Positions 1 to 8,745 of a stretch of DNA of 64,000 bases are shown here, piece after piece (the first letter of the stretch is position 1; every line of letters begins with the position of its first letter). Where the stretch lies: positions 7,378,001-7,442,000 of the forward strand of contig NZ_CP115300.1 in assembly GCF_027625935.1 (NCBI RefSeq). Direction: 5' to 3'. A model generated the notes under the pieces. The model saw nothing but the letters and a program-made list of their open reading frames with translations. It searched no databases and was not told the DNA's origin. The translations under genes were made by a program, and so were the position numbers. This DNA comes from Streptomyces camelliae. GTDB lineage: Bacteria > Actinomycetota > Actinomycetes > Streptomycetales > Streptomycetaceae.

Positions 1-18
1 AGCGCCTACTCCTCATGA
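1..18 (+). CDS. argJ: ArgJ C-terminal end (partial)
   Basis: Only the last codons and the TGA of the gene upstream of argB are in the window; they encode the tail SAYSS. This matches the usual end of actinobacterial ArgJ, the bifunctional ornithine acetyltransferase that normally precedes argB in Streptomyces. The stop overlaps the argB start in an ATGA arrangement, which suggests translational coupling. The identity rests on context and five residues, so it is an inference. Confidence 0.6.
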
Positions 19-923
19 GCACCACGCGTAAACACACCGCGCTCCCCAAGGCCCAGATCCTCATCGAGGCGCTGCCCTGGCTGGTCAAGCACAACGGCAA
101 GACGGTCGTCATCAAGTTCGGCGGCAACGCCATGATCGACGAGGACCTGAAGGCCGCGTTCGCGCAGGACGTCGTGTTCCTGCACCACGCCGGCCTCAAG
201 CCGGTCGTGGTGCACGGCGGCGGCCCGCAGATCAGCGCCGCCCTCGACCGGCACGGCATCGTCAGCGAGTTCAAGGCGGGCCTGCGCGTCACCACCGAGG
301 ACGCCATGGACGTCGTACGGATGGTGCTCGCCGGCCAGGTGCAGCGCGAACTGGTCGGCCTGCTCAACCAGCACGGCCCGCTCGCCGTCGGCCTGACCGG
401 CGAGGACGCCCACACCATCACCGCCACCAAGCACACCCCGGAGATCGACGGCGAACGGGTCGACATCGGCCGGGTCGGCGAGATCACCGACATCGACACC
501 GGCGCGATCGAGGCGCTCCTGGCGGACAGCCGCATCCCGGTCGTCTCCTCGATCGCCCGCTCGCAGGACGACGGACATGTCTACAACGTCAATGCTGATA
601 CGGCGGCTGCGGCACTCGCTGCTGCTCTGGGCGCCGAGACACTCATGGTCCTCACCGACGTCGAGGGACTCTACGAGGACTGGCCGAACTCCGACGAGGT
701 GATCAGCCGCCTCACCGCTTCCCAACTGGAGAAGCTGCTGCCGGAGCTGAGCTCCGGCATGGTGCCGAAGATGGAGGGCTGCCTGCACGCCGTACGCAAC
801 GGTGTCACGACCGCCCGCGTCATCGACGGCCGGGTCCAGCACTCGATCCTGCTGGAGATCTTCACCGACGAGGGCATCGGCACGATGGTCGTGCCCGACG
901 GAGCCGAGGGGGAACAGTCATGA
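15..923 (+). CDS. argB: Acetylglutamate kinase ArgB
   Basis: Cytoplasmic enzyme that phosphorylates N-acetyl-L-glutamate, the second step of arginine synthesis. The 302-residue protein has the family length. The amino-acid-kinase fold shows the phosphate-binding KFGGNAM at residues 34-40 and the HGGGPQ loop at 67-72. The ATG overlaps the argJ stop (ATGA) and the TGA overlaps the argD ATG, so argJ, argB and argD look translationally coupled in one operon. Arginine feedback inhibition and ArgR control are usual for the family. The operon promoter lies outside the window. Confidence 0.97.
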   Translation: MSTTRKHTALPKAQILIEALPWLVKHNGKTVVIKFGGNAMIDEDLKAAFAQDVVFLHHAGLKPVVVHGGGPQISAALDRHGIVSEFKAGLRVTTEDAMDVVRMVLAGQVQRELVGLLNQHGPLAVGLTGEDAHTITATKHTPEIDGERVDIGRVGEITDIDTGAIEALLADSRIPVVSSIARSQDDGHVYNVNADTAAAALAAALGAETLMVLTDVEGLYEDWPNSDEVISRLTASQLEKLLPELSSGMVPKMEGCLHAVRNGVTTARVIDGRVQHSILLEIFTDEGIGTMVVPDGAEGEQS

Positions 924-2137
924 CGGACAACACGGGCAACGGCGAGCTGACGGCGCGCTGGCAGGGCGCCCTCATGAACAACTACGGCACCCCGCGGCTG
1001 CCCCTCGTGCGCGGCGAAGGCCTGAAGGTCTGGGACGCCGAGGGCCGGGAGTACCTCGACTTCGTCGGCGGCATCGCCACCAACGCCCTCGGTCACGCCC
1101 ACCCGGCGATCGTGGCGGCGGTGAGCCGGCAGATCGCCTCGCTCGGCCACATCTCCAACTTCTTCATGGCCGAACCCACGGTCGCCCTCGCCGAGCGGCT
1201 GCTGACGCTCTTCGGCCGCGAGGGCAGGGTCTTCTTCTGCAACTCCGGCGCCGAGGCCAACGAGGCCGCGTTCAAGATCGGCCGGCTGACCGGGCGGACC
1301 CACATGGTCGCCACGACCGGCGGCTTCCACGGCCGTACGATGGGCGCCCTCGCGCTCACCGGCCAGCCCGGCAAGCAGGACCCGTTCCGCCCGCTGCCGG
1401 GTGACGTCACCCACGTTCCGTACGGCGACGCGCAGGCGCTCGCCGCCGCGGTCACCGAGGAGACGGCTCTGGTGATCATCGAGCCGATCCAGGGCGAGAA
1501 CGGGGTGGTCGTACCCCCGGCCGGCTATCTGAAGGCCGCGCGCGCGATCACGGCCGCGACCGGTGCCCTGCTGGTCCTCGACGAGGTGCAGACCGGCATC
1601 GGGCGCACCGGCACCTGGTTCGAGTACCAGGCCCACGAGGGCGTGCTGCCCGACGTCGTCACCCTGGCCAAGCAGCTCGGTGGCGGACTGCCGCTGGGCG
1701 CCACGGTGGCCTTCGGCCGGGCCGCCGAACTCCTCCACCCCGGGCACCACGGCACGACCTTCGGCGGCAACCCCGTCTCCTGCGCCGCCGGGCTCGCCGT
1801 TCTCGACACCATCGCCGACCAGGGCCTGCTGGAGAACGTCAAGCGGCAGAGCGCCGCCCTGCGCGAGGGAATCGAGGCGCTGGGCCACCCGTTGATCGAT
1901 TATGTTCGGGGTGCCGGTCTGCTGCTGGGTATCGTGCTCACCGGGCCGCGCGCACCGCAGGTGCAGCAGGCGGCCCAGGAGGCCGGGTTCCTGGTGAACG
2001 CGCCCGCCCCCGACGTCGTACGGCTCATGCCGCCGCTGAATCTCCGCGACGACGAGGTGGGTGCGCTGCTCCAGGCGCTGCCCGGCATCCTCGACGCAGC
2101 GAACCCGATCGACGGGGACGGACGATCCGGAGAATGA
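920..2137 (+). CDS. argD: Acetylornithine aminotransferase ArgD
   Basis: PLP-dependent class III aminotransferase that converts N-acetylglutamate semialdehyde to N-acetylornithine with glutamate as amino donor. The 405-residue length is normal. Visible landmarks are the cofactor-phosphate segment NSGAEANE (108-115), the [11 protein letters not shown] loop (221-231) and the Schiff-base lysine K251 in [14 protein letters not shown]. Start and stop overlap or abut argB and argR, which places it in the arg operon. Such enzymes often also act as succinyldiaminopimelate aminotransferase; the sequence alone does not settle that. Confidence 0.97.
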   Translation: MTDNTGNGELTARWQGALMNNYGTPRLPLVRGEGLKVWDAEGREYLDFVGGIATNALGHAHPAIVAAVSRQIASLGHISNFFMAEPTVALAERLLTLFGREGRVFFCNSGAEANEAAFKIGRLTGRTHMVATTGGFHGRTMGALALTGQPGKQDPFRPLPGDVTHVPYGDAQALAAAVTEETALVIIEPIQGENGVVVPPAGYLKAARAITAATGALLVLDEVQTGIGRTGTWFEYQAHEGVLPDVVTLAKQLGGGLPLGATVAFGRAAELLHPGHHGTTFGGNPVSCAAGLAVLDTIADQGLLENVKRQSAALREGIEALGHPLIDYVRGAGLLLGIVLTGPRAPQVQQAAQEAGFLVNAPAPDVVRLMPPLNLRDDEVGALLQALPGILDAANPIDGDGRSGE

Positions 2138-2144
2138 GACGACG

Positions 2145-2690
2145 ATGAGCGAGGCGCAGGACCACGAGCAGGCGGCGGGTGCCGGGCCCGCCGTACCGCA
2201 GACCCGCACCGCACGGCACCGCCGGATCGTGGACATCCTCAACCGGCAGCCGGTGCGGTCGCAGAGCCAGCTGGCCAAGCTGCTCGCCGACGACGGGCTG
2301 AGCGTCACCCAGGCGACGCTCTCCCGGGACCTCGACGAGCTGAACGCGGTGAAGATCCGCAACACCGACGGCGACCTGATCTACGCGGTGCCGAGCGAGG
2401 GCGGTTTCCGCACGCCGCGCGCTCCGCTGGGGGAGTCGGCGAAGGAGGAGCGGATGCGGCGCCTGTCCCAGGAGCTGCTGATCTCCGCGGAGGCCTCGGC
2501 CAACCTCGTGGTCCTGCGCACCCCGCCGGGTGCCGCCCAGTTCCTGGCCTCGGCCATCGACCAGGCCGAGCTGCACGACATCCTGGGCACGATCGCCGGT
2601 GACGACACCCTGATGCTGATCAGTCGGAATCCGACCGGCGGTCAGGCGCTGGCGGACCACATGCTGCGACTGGCGCAGAACGGGCACTGA
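2145..2690 (+). CDS. argR: Arginine repressor ArgR
   Basis: Hexameric arginine-dependent repressor of arginine genes. The start is placed at the ATG 7 bases after the argD stop, giving 181 residues; the frame stays open further upstream, but that part overlaps argD and looks artefactual. The N-terminal winged helix carries [14 protein letters not shown] (53-66), the recognition helix region. The C-terminal arginine-binding and trimerisation domain carries GTIAGDDT (148-155). The 26 residues before the winged helix are a low-complexity tail typical of actinobacterial ArgR. A likely target in this window is the argG promoter near 17,020. Confidence 0.95.
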   Translation: MSEAQDHEQAAGAGPAVPQTRTARHRRIVDILNRQPVRSQSQLAKLLADDGLSVTQATLSRDLDELNAVKIRNTDGDLIYAVPSEGGFRTPRAPLGESAKEERMRRLSQELLISAEASANLVVLRTPPGAAQFLASAIDQAELHDILGTIAGDDTLMLISRNPTGGQALADHMLRLAQNGH

Positions 2691-2731
2691 GCCCGCATGC
2701 GGCACCCCACCCGTCGGCGGAGAATGGGAAT

Positions 2732-3388
2732 GTGATCTTCCGCGACGGGCGGGCAGGCGGGCGGGCAATCCCCTGGCGGCCGTCGACCGTATACAGGGGT
2801 GTGTCGGGTTTCCGGTCCCCCGTGGGCCGCCTCCCGGACGAGGCGCTGCTGTCCGGGCTCGCCACCGGTGATCCGGACCTCGCGGTCATCTTCGTACGCA
2901 GATTCCAGCACCGGGTCTTCGGGGTTGCCATGGCCGTCACCGGGGACGAGCAACTCGCCGAGGACGTCGCCCAGTTGACGTTCGAGCGGGCGTGGCGTCA
3001 TGCGCAGATCTACGACTCGCGCCGCGGCTCGGTCGCCACCTGGCTCACGAGCATCGCCCACAACCTCGCCGTCGACGCCGTACGGGCGCGGCGGACCGAG
3101 CCGATGGCGCCGGAGGACCTCGACGCCCTCATCGGCGCCGTCACCGAGACCCCCGAGCAGTGGGCGCTGGCCGAGGAGACCTCCTCCCAGCTGCGGGCCG
3201 CCGTGGGACGGCTGCCCCGGGAACAGGCGAGGGCCCTGGTGATGGCGGGCGTCTACGGAATGACCGCCCAGCAGATCGCCGACGCGGAGCGGATCCCGCT
3301 CGGCACGGCCAAGACGCGGATCCGGGCCGCCATGACGAAACTGCGCACCACACTCGCGTCTCCGAAGCGAGGCGACCATGTCCAGTGA
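2732..3388 (+). CDS. ECF-family RNA polymerase sigma factor
   Basis: Extracytoplasmic-function sigma factor of 218 residues. Region 2 covers about residues 48-115, with the -10-binding stretch containing RGSVATWLTSIAHNLAVD. Region 4 covers about 160-212, with a helix-turn-helix in MTAQQIADAERIPLGTAKTRI. The start is the GTG at 2732, 41 bases after argR; a start nearer region 2 is possible because the first 35 residues are poorly conserved in character. It overlaps the next gene by 11 bases, an anti-sigma factor, so the two form a classic sigma/anti-sigma pair. The regulon is unknown. Confidence 0.93.
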   Translation: MIFRDGRAGGRAIPWRPSTVYRGVSGFRSPVGRLPDEALLSGLATGDPDLAVIFVRRFQHRVFGVAMAVTGDEQLAEDVAQLTFERAWRHAQIYDSRRGSVATWLTSIAHNLAVDAVRARRTEPMAPEDLDALIGAVTETPEQWALAEETSSQLRAAVGRLPREQARALVMAGVYGMTAQQIADAERIPLGTAKTRIRAAMTKLRTTLASPKRGDHVQ

Positions 3389-4145
3389 CGCGAACTGCGA
3401 CAAGCTGCGGGAGATCGGCGCCGAGCTGGCGCTGGGCGTGCTGCCCGGCCGGGAGCGCGCCGAGGCGGTCGCCCACCTGGACCGGTGCGCGGACTGCCGG
3501 GAGTACGTCAGCCAGCTGACCCAGGTCGGCGACCGGCTGATCGGCCTGCTCCCGGACCGCGAGCCACCGCCCGGCTTCGAGACCCGGGTGGCGCGCAGGC
3601 TGGCCGAGCAGGTCGCGGCGCACGAAAGCCCCACGGCCGCCGCCGGCCGCGCCTCCCGCGGCCTGCGCGGGCGCGCCCGCCGGGCCCGGCTGCGGCTCGC
3701 GGCCCTCGCCACGGCGCTCACCGTCGCCGTCGGGTTCGCGGGCTGGGCGATCGGCACCGCTGTCGAGGACGTCGTCGCCTCGTCCGGGCCCGCCGCCGAG
3801 TCCGAACCCATGCTGGTCGGGAACATGATGCCCACCACGGGCGGCGGGGGCCCCGTCGGCGAGGTCTACGCCCACCCCGGCAGCCCCGGCTGGATCTTCG
3901 TGTCCGTCGATCTCACCGGCCCGCACGGCTCGTACACCGGCAAGGTCACCTGTCTCCTCCAGCACGCCGACGGTACGACCACACGCGTCGGCGACTTCCC
4001 CCTGGCCGGCGGACACGGCGGGTGGGGCGTGCCCGTACCCGGCGACCTCTCGACCGTCTCCGGTGCCCGGCTGACGATGGCCGACGGCACCGTCCTCGCC
4101 ACGGCCCAGCTGCACATGGGTCAGGTCGTGGAGTCCGAGGTGTGA
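3378..4145 (+). CDS. Zinc-binding membrane anti-sigma factor
   Basis: The 255-residue partner of the upstream ECF sigma factor. The N-terminal anti-sigma domain has the ZAS motif H33-x3-C37-x2-C40 (in AHLDRCADC), which coordinates zinc in this family. One transmembrane segment follows (about 107-128), then an extracytoplasmic domain of about 125 residues resembling the RskA-type sensor domain. The gene overlaps the sigma gene by 11 bases, so the two are probably made in a fixed ratio. Expected role: holds the sigma factor at the membrane until an envelope or redox signal. The signal cannot be read from the sequence. Confidence 0.92.
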   Translation: MSSDANCDKLREIGAELALGVLPGRERAEAVAHLDRCADCREYVSQLTQVGDRLIGLLPDREPPPGFETRVARRLAEQVAAHESPTAAAGRASRGLRGRARRARLRLAALATALTVAVGFAGWAIGTAVEDVVASSGPAAESEPMLVGNMMPTTGGGGPVGEVYAHPGSPGWIFVSVDLTGPHGSYTGKVTCLLQHADGTTTRVGDFPLAGGHGGWGVPVPGDLSTVSGARLTMADGTVLATAQLHMGQVVESEV

Positions 4146-4161
4146 AGCGGGCCGGTCCGCG

Positions 4162-5037
4162 TCACGGGTGCCGGGGCAGGGCTGTCTCCAGGGCCTCGGC
4201 CAGCTCCGCGACCGTGGGCCGCGCCGCCGGGTCGGCCCGCAGACAGGCGTCGACGGCCGCGGCGAGCGCGCGCGGCAGCCGCCGCCGGGACGCGATCGGC
4301 ACAGCCGCCTCCTCGGCCTGCGGATACCAGCCGTCCGCCACATCCGCGCCGTCGTCCTCGGACTCGTCCACGGTCCCGCCGCAGTCGAACGGCACGTCAC
4401 CGCACGCGACCTCGTACAACGTGATGCCGATACCCCACACGTCGGCGGCGGCCGTGAGCGGACCGCCGCGGGCCTGCTCCGGAGACAGGTAGCAGCACGT
4501 GCCCACGCCGGCGGGCGCCGGTCCGGGCGGCCGGGCGACGCTCAGGTCCAGCACCTTGGCATGACCGCGCTCCACCACCACGTTGGACGGCTTGAGGTCC
4601 AGGTGCAGCAGCCCCCGGCCGTGCAGATAGTGGACCGCGGAGCACAACTGCACGCCGAGCAGCGCCACATCGGCGGCGGCCGGCCGCCGCCGCACCCGGG
4701 CCACGAGGTGGGACAGGGTCTCGCCGGTCAGCGTCTCCAGGACGACGAGCGGCTCGGGCGACTCGACGGTCTCGTACCCCCGGACCAGGTGCGGATGGCT
4801 GAACTCCCGGAGCCACCGGCCCTCCCGCAGCAGCCGCTCGCCCAGCCGCTCCTCGCCCCGCAGGTCCGGCCGCACGGTCTTGAGCACGCACCGGCAGGCC
4901 CGTTCCGCGCTCCACGCGTCGTACACGTCGAGCCAGCCGGTGCGGGTCAGATGCGCCAGGATCTCGTACCCCGGCGCCGGCTTCGTGCCCGGGACGAGGG
5001 GCGCGGGGCCACCGCCGTGCGTCGCGCGGCCGCTCAT
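4162..5037 (-). CDS. Atypical serine/threonine protein kinase
   Basis: A 291-residue, kinase-only cytoplasmic protein without a transmembrane helix. The catalytic Lys is probably K53 (CVLKTVRP). The catalytic loop reads HLDLKPSN (145-152) in place of HRDLKPEN and the magnesium motif reads DLS (164-166) in place of DFG; SPEQA (185-189) follows. The glycine-rich loop is degenerate, with one Gly in LTRTGWLDVYDAW. D147, K149, N152 and D164 are kept, so activity is still plausible. The ATG overlaps the stop of the ABC exporter gene (ATGA), which ties it to that transporter. An acidic insert lies at 224-236. The open frame runs further upstream but overlaps the exporter out of frame and was discarded. 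Confidence 0.88.
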   Translation of the reverse strand: MSGRATHGGGPAPLVPGTKPAPGYEILAHLTRTGWLDVYDAWSAERACRCVLKTVRPDLRGEERLGERLLREGRWLREFSHPHLVRGYETVESPEPLVVLETLTGETLSHLVARVRRRPAAADVALLGVQLCSAVHYLHGRGLLHLDLKPSNVVVERGHAKVLDLSVARPPGPAPAGVGTCCYLSPEQARGGPLTAAADVWGIGITLYEVACGDVPFDCGGTVDESEDDGADVADGWYPQAEEAAVPIASRRRLPRALAAAVDACLRADPAARPTVAELAEALETALPRHP

Positions 5038-6845
5038 GACAGCACCGTGCCCGCGCTGAGCCGGTGCAGCCGGGCGTACGGCCCCTGGCTGCGCAGCAGG
5101 TCGTCGTGAGCGCCGTGTTCCACGATCCGGCCATGGTCGAGCACCACGATCCGCGAGGCGTCGCGGACGGTCAGCAGGTTGTGGGAGATGACCACGGTCG
5201 TCCGCCCGGCCATGAGCCGGCGCAGCGGCTCCATGATCCGCCGGCCCGACCGCACATCGAGCCCGGTGGTCGGTTCGTCCAGCAGCAGCACGGGCGCGTC
5301 CCTGATCATCGCGCGGGCGATCGCCAGGCGCTGGCACTGCCCGCCGGACAGGGTGCGGCCGCGCTGGCCGACCAGGGTGTCGTAGCCCTCCGGGAGCCGC
5401 TCGATGAACTCGTGGGCGTCCGCGGCGCGCGCCGCCGCGACGATGTCCGCCTCGCTCGCCCCCGGCCGGCCGTAGGCGATGTTCTCCCGTACGGTGCCGT
5501 GGAAGACGAGCGTCTCCTGGAGCACCACCGCGACGTTCTCGCGGACGTCGAACAGCGGCAGCTCCCGCAGATCGGTCCCGTCGAGCCGGACCGCTCCCCG
5601 GTCGGGGTCGTAAAAGCGCAACTGGAGCTTGGCGACCGTCGACTTGCCGGCCCCGCTGGCCCCGACCAGCGCCAGCGTCTCGCCCGGGGCCACCCGGAAC
5701 GACACGTCCGACAGCGCCCAGGACACCGTGCCGGGATAGCGGAACCACACCCCGTCGAACTCCAGCGCACCCCGTGCCCGGCCCAGCCGGCGGGCCCCCG
5801 GCGCCGGCGCGACCTGGGGCCGCTCGTCGAGCAGCTCGATGATCCGCTCGGCCGAGGCGGAGGCCGCGTAGAAGGTGGTGCCGAGCTGGGACAGACCGTG
5901 CACGGGGCCGTAGAGCTTGCCGATCAGCGCCAGGAACACCAGCAGCCCGCCCAGGGTGAGCTGCCCCTGCGTCAGCTTCCAGGTGCCGAGCCCCATCACC
6001 GCGAGGCCTCCGCTCACCTCGATCAGCTCGACCACCGGCCGGTACACCGCGTGCAGCCGCGCCGAGTCCAGCACCGCCCGGAACCTGCCGAGGTTCTCCC
6101 GGTCGAACCGGCGCTCCTCCCAGCCCTGCCGGTTGTAGGCCTGCACCAGCGCCACGTTGCCCAGCGACTCCTCCGCGATCGCGCTGAGCGAGCCGCTGCG
6201 CCTCCTGCGCTCCCGCGACGCCTCCTTGATCCGCCGGGAGAAGTGCCGGGCGGCACCCCAGAACAGCGGCACGATGACCAGGGCGAGCAGGGTGAGGTCC
6301 CAGCGCAGATAGAACAGCAGGCCGAGGAAGACGCCCAGCTGGATCACGTAGTAGAGGACGTCGGCCACCCCCGAGAGCAGGAACGTCTCGACCGCGTCGA
6401 CATCGCCGGTGACCCGGGAGAGCACGTCCCCGAGCCGCCGGCGTTCGAAGAAGCCGAGCGACAGCCCCTGGACGTGCCGGAAGACGTCGGAGCGCAGTGC
6501 GAGCAGGAAGCGTTCACCGACCCAGGCGGAGGTCATGTCGTCGGCGAAGCCGAGAACTCCGGAGCAGACGACGAGCCCCAGATAGGCCGGCGCGATCCAC
6601 AGAAAGGGGCCCAGCTGCCGGGGCACCAGCACCTCGTCGACGACGCTCTTGAAGAGCCAGAGTTCGGCCGCCTCGACGGCGGGGCCGGCCGCACCGAGGA
6701 CGACGAGGGGCACGAGCCAGCGCCGGCCGCCGCGGGTGTACGGCCAGAACCTCCGGAACACCTCGCGCGGCGGCACGGCGGGCGCGGGCGGCACGACGGC
6801 GTGAGCGGACCGGATCCCTCGACCCCCGGCCCGCTCAGCCCGCAT
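5034..6845 (-). CDS. ABC exporter, fused membrane and ATPase domains
   Basis: A 603-residue half-exporter that would work as a homodimer. The type-I exporter membrane domain, about six helices, covers roughly residues 35-330. The ATPase follows: Walker A GASGAGKST (about 392-400), Q-loop VLQET, signature LSGGQCQR, Walker B VLLLDEPTT (about 516) and switch histidine VISHN. The cysteine in the signature (usually Q or R there) and GLD after Walker B (usually SLD or ALD) are small departures. A strong RBS (GGAGG) sits inside the end of the upstream His-rich gene, 6 bases before this start. The tight linkage suggests that the peptide or a product of it is exported, but the substrate is not known. 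Confidence 0.93.
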   Translation of the reverse strand: MRAERAGGRGIRSAHAVVPPAPAVPPREVFRRFWPYTRGGRRWLVPLVVLGAAGPAVEAAELWLFKSVVDEVLVPRQLGPFLWIAPAYLGLVVCSGVLGFADDMTSAWVGERFLLALRSDVFRHVQGLSLGFFERRRLGDVLSRVTGDVDAVETFLLSGVADVLYYVIQLGVFLGLLFYLRWDLTLLALVIVPLFWGAARHFSRRIKEASRERRRRSGSLSAIAEESLGNVALVQAYNRQGWEERRFDRENLGRFRAVLDSARLHAVYRPVVELIEVSGGLAVMGLGTWKLTQGQLTLGGLLVFLALIGKLYGPVHGLSQLGTTFYAASASAERIIELLDERPQVAPAPGARRLGRARGALEFDGVWFRYPGTVSWALSDVSFRVAPGETLALVGASGAGKSTVAKLQLRFYDPDRGAVRLDGTDLRELPLFDVRENVAVVLQETLVFHGTVRENIAYGRPGASEADIVAAARAADAHEFIERLPEGYDTLVGQRGRTLSGGQCQRLAIARAMIRDAPVLLLDEPTTGLDVRSGRRIMEPLRRLMAGRTTVVISHNLLTVRDASRIVVLDHGRIVEHGAHDDLLRSQGPYARLHRLSAGTVLS

Positions 6846-6851
6846 CCGAGG

Positions 6852-7010
6852 TCACCTCCGGTGACCGGTCCGACGGTGGTGGTGGGTACGACGATGGTTG
6901 TGGTGCATGTCCCCGTGGTCGTTGTCGTGCCCGGAACTGAAGTCCCTCCTGCGGTGGGTGCTGTGGTCGTCATGGTGGAGAGCAGGCATGAGCTTGCTGA
7001 AGATCGCCAT
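6852..7010 (-). CDS. Histidine-rich 52-residue peptide
   Basis: A small gene with a very strong RBS (AGGAGG, six bases before the ATG) that ends 6 bases upstream of the ABC exporter start. The peptide begins MAIFSKLMPALHH and has 13 His and 9 Arg in 52 residues, with runs HHNH and HHH. Apart from a short hydrophobic start there is no clear signal peptide. It could bind metal (Zn, Ni, Cu), could be a ribosomally made peptide exported by the neighbouring transporter, or could be a leader. I do not recognise a family. The RBS and spacing are the evidence that it is real. Confidence 0.7.
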   Translation of the reverse strand: MAIFSKLMPALHHDDHSTHRRRDFSSGHDNDHGDMHHNHRRTHHHRRTGHRR

Positions 7011-7102
7011 CTGGTTCCTCCTGAAACATCCGGTATAGGAGTTACGTCCCAGGAGCCGAGTTGGATGGCGTTCCGGAAAAAGTTTCTGGACGAATCCCGG
7101 AA

Positions 7103-7906
7103 TCAGCCCAGCCGCGCCGCCAGCCCCCCGGTGCACCGCACCTCGTCGCCGGCGGTGATCAGCAGGCCCTCCACGTCCGGCAGCGACTCCAGCCAGGCCA
7201 GCCCCGCCCGGGAACCCATCGCGAAGGCCGCCGTGGCCCAGCAGTCCGACCAGGTCAGCTTCGGCCCTACGACCGTCACCGCCACCAGATCCGTCACCGC
7301 CGACCTCCCGGTGCGCGGATCCACGATGTGGGCGCCCCGCTCGGCCGTGCCGGACGTCGCCACCGACAGCTCGGCCACCCCCGCCGTCGAGATCACCGCC
7401 GCCAGCCCGCCGGGACGCAGGGGGTCGGCGACCCCGACCCGCCAGGGGCGCTGTGGCTCCGGCGCGCCCAGCAGCTGGACGTCACCGCCGCCGTTCACGC
7501 TGACCCCGCACACCCCGTCCACCTCCGCCAGCAGCCGCGCCGCCCGCTCGGCGGACCAGCCCTTGACGATGCCGGTGGGGTCCAGGGGGCCCTGGTAGCG
7601 CGGGCTGAACCAGCCCTCGCTCAGCTGCTCCGCCTCGGCCGCGAGGTCCAGTACCTCGGCCATCTCGGGGGAACAGTCCGCGACGGTCAGTTCGCCCCGC
7701 GCCAGCCGCGAGACCTCGCTGTCCTCCCGGTAGGTGGAGAACAGCGCGTCCACCCGGTGCAGGTCCGCGACCGCCTCCTCAAGGGCCGCGCGGACCGCGT
7801 GTGGTTCCCCGCCGCGGACGTCGAAGGAGAAGACGGTCCCCATGACCTCCTCCGCGTGACGCACCGCGGCGGGAGCCTCGGCCGGCCCGGCCATCGCCTC
7901 AGCCAC
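7103..7906 (-). CDS. apbE: ApbE-type FMN transferase
   Basis: Flavin transferase that uses FAD to attach FMN through a phosphoester bond to a Thr in target proteins. Visible ApbE motifs in the 267-residue protein are DPTGIVKGW, the VNGGGDVQL loop, HIVDPRTG and SVATSGT. The GTG at 7906 overlaps the FMN-binding gene upstream by 8 bases; an ATG four codons later is an alternative. Most ApbE proteins are exported lipoproteins, but no signal peptide is visible here; a cytoplasmic form is therefore possible. It is last in the five-gene reductase block, and the FMN-binding proteins encoded there are its obvious substrates. Confidence 0.93.
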   Translation of the reverse strand: MAEAMAGPAEAPAAVRHAEEVMGTVFSFDVRGGEPHAVRAALEEAVADLHRVDALFSTYREDSEVSRLARGELTVADCSPEMAEVLDLAAEAEQLSEGWFSPRYQGPLDPTGIVKGWSAERAARLLAEVDGVCGVSVNGGGDVQLLGAPEPQRPWRVGVADPLRPGGLAAVISTAGVAELSVATSGTAERGAHIVDPRTGRSAVTDLVAVTVVGPKLTWSDCWATAAFAMGSRAGLAWLESLPDVEGLLITAGDEVRCTGGLAARLG

Positions 7907-8729
7907 CGGCCTGGTCCAGTGCCGACTGGAGCGACTGCTTGTAGCCGGTGCTGGTGTAGGTCGCTCCCGACACCGCGTCGATGTTCGCGTTCCCGGCCAC
8001 GACCGCCTCCTGGTTCAGCTTCGGCACGGCCATCGCCGTCTTCTGGTCGCTCAGCCCGCCCTGGGGCGCCTGCACCGCCGACGCCTGCGTGATCCTGCCA
8101 CCGCTCACCGTGATCCGCACCTGCACCGGGCCGTACTGGGTCTGCGCCACCTTCCCGGTGACCGTGACGGTACGGGCCTGTGCGGCACCCGAAGAGCCGC
8201 CCGCACCGGATGAGCCGGATGCCTTGGACGAGCCGGATGTCCCGGACGATCCGGACGGCGCGGAGGGCGCGGACTTCTTCATCTGGTCCAGTGCCGACTG
8301 GAGCGACTTCTTGTACCCGTTGCTCGTGTACGTCGCCCCGGACACCGCGTCGATCTGCGCGCTCTGCGCCGCGACGGCCTCCTGGTTGAGCTTGGGGACG
8401 GCCATCGCCGTCTTCTGGTCGCTGAGTCCGCCCTTGGGTGCCTGGACCGCTTCCGCCTTGGTGACCCTGCCGCCCGCGACGGTCAGCCGTACCTGCACCG
8501 TCCCGTACTGCGTCTGCGTGGCGTCCCCGGTCACCGTGCCGGTGGCCGCACCGGCCGGCCGGGTCCCGCCCTGCGGTGCCTCCTGCCCGGCCGCGGTCTG
8601 CTGCGGGGCCGTGCCCGCCGCGGCCGCCGCCGGGTCGGACGCCGGCTTCAGCGACAGCATCAGGACGACACCGGACACGGTCGCGGCGGTCGCCAGTACG
8701 ACCCGCCGAATCGGGTGGCTCTTCCTCAT
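7899..8729 (-). CDS. Exported protein with two FMN-binding domains
   Basis: A 276-residue membrane-anchored protein: N-terminal RR-containing hydrophobic anchor (about 9-27), an Ala/Gln linker, FMN-binding domain 1 (about 62-148), a Ser/Gly linker (151-184) and FMN-binding domain 2 (about 187-275). Each domain ends with the ApbE target motif DAVSGATYTS; T133 and T257 are the predicted flavinylated residues. The domains are close copies of each other (shared GGLSDQKTAMAVPKLNQEAV). With ApbE downstream and the membrane flavoprotein upstream in the same block, it should act as an extracytoplasmic flavin electron carrier. The final acceptor is unknown. Confidence 0.92.
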   Translation of the reverse strand: MRKSHPIRRVVLATAATVSGVVLMLSLKPASDPAAAAAGTAPQQTAAGQEAPQGGTRPAGAATGTVTGDATQTQYGTVQVRLTVAGGRVTKAEAVQAPKGGLSDQKTAMAVPKLNQEAVAAQSAQIDAVSGATYTSNGYKKSLQSALDQMKKSAPSAPSGSSGTSGSSKASGSSGAGGSSGAAQARTVTVTGKVAQTQYGPVQVRITVSGGRITQASAVQAPQGGLSDQKTAMAVPKLNQEAVVAGNANIDAVSGATYTSTGYKQSLQSALDQAGG

Positions 8730-8745
8730 CTTTCCCTGACCCCGC

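Noticed and set aside
4162..7010. Lanthipeptide or other known RiPP class for the His-rich peptide unit
   Set aside because: No cyclase, dehydratase, radical-SAM or protease gene is adjacent, and the peptide has few Ser, Thr or Cys residues.
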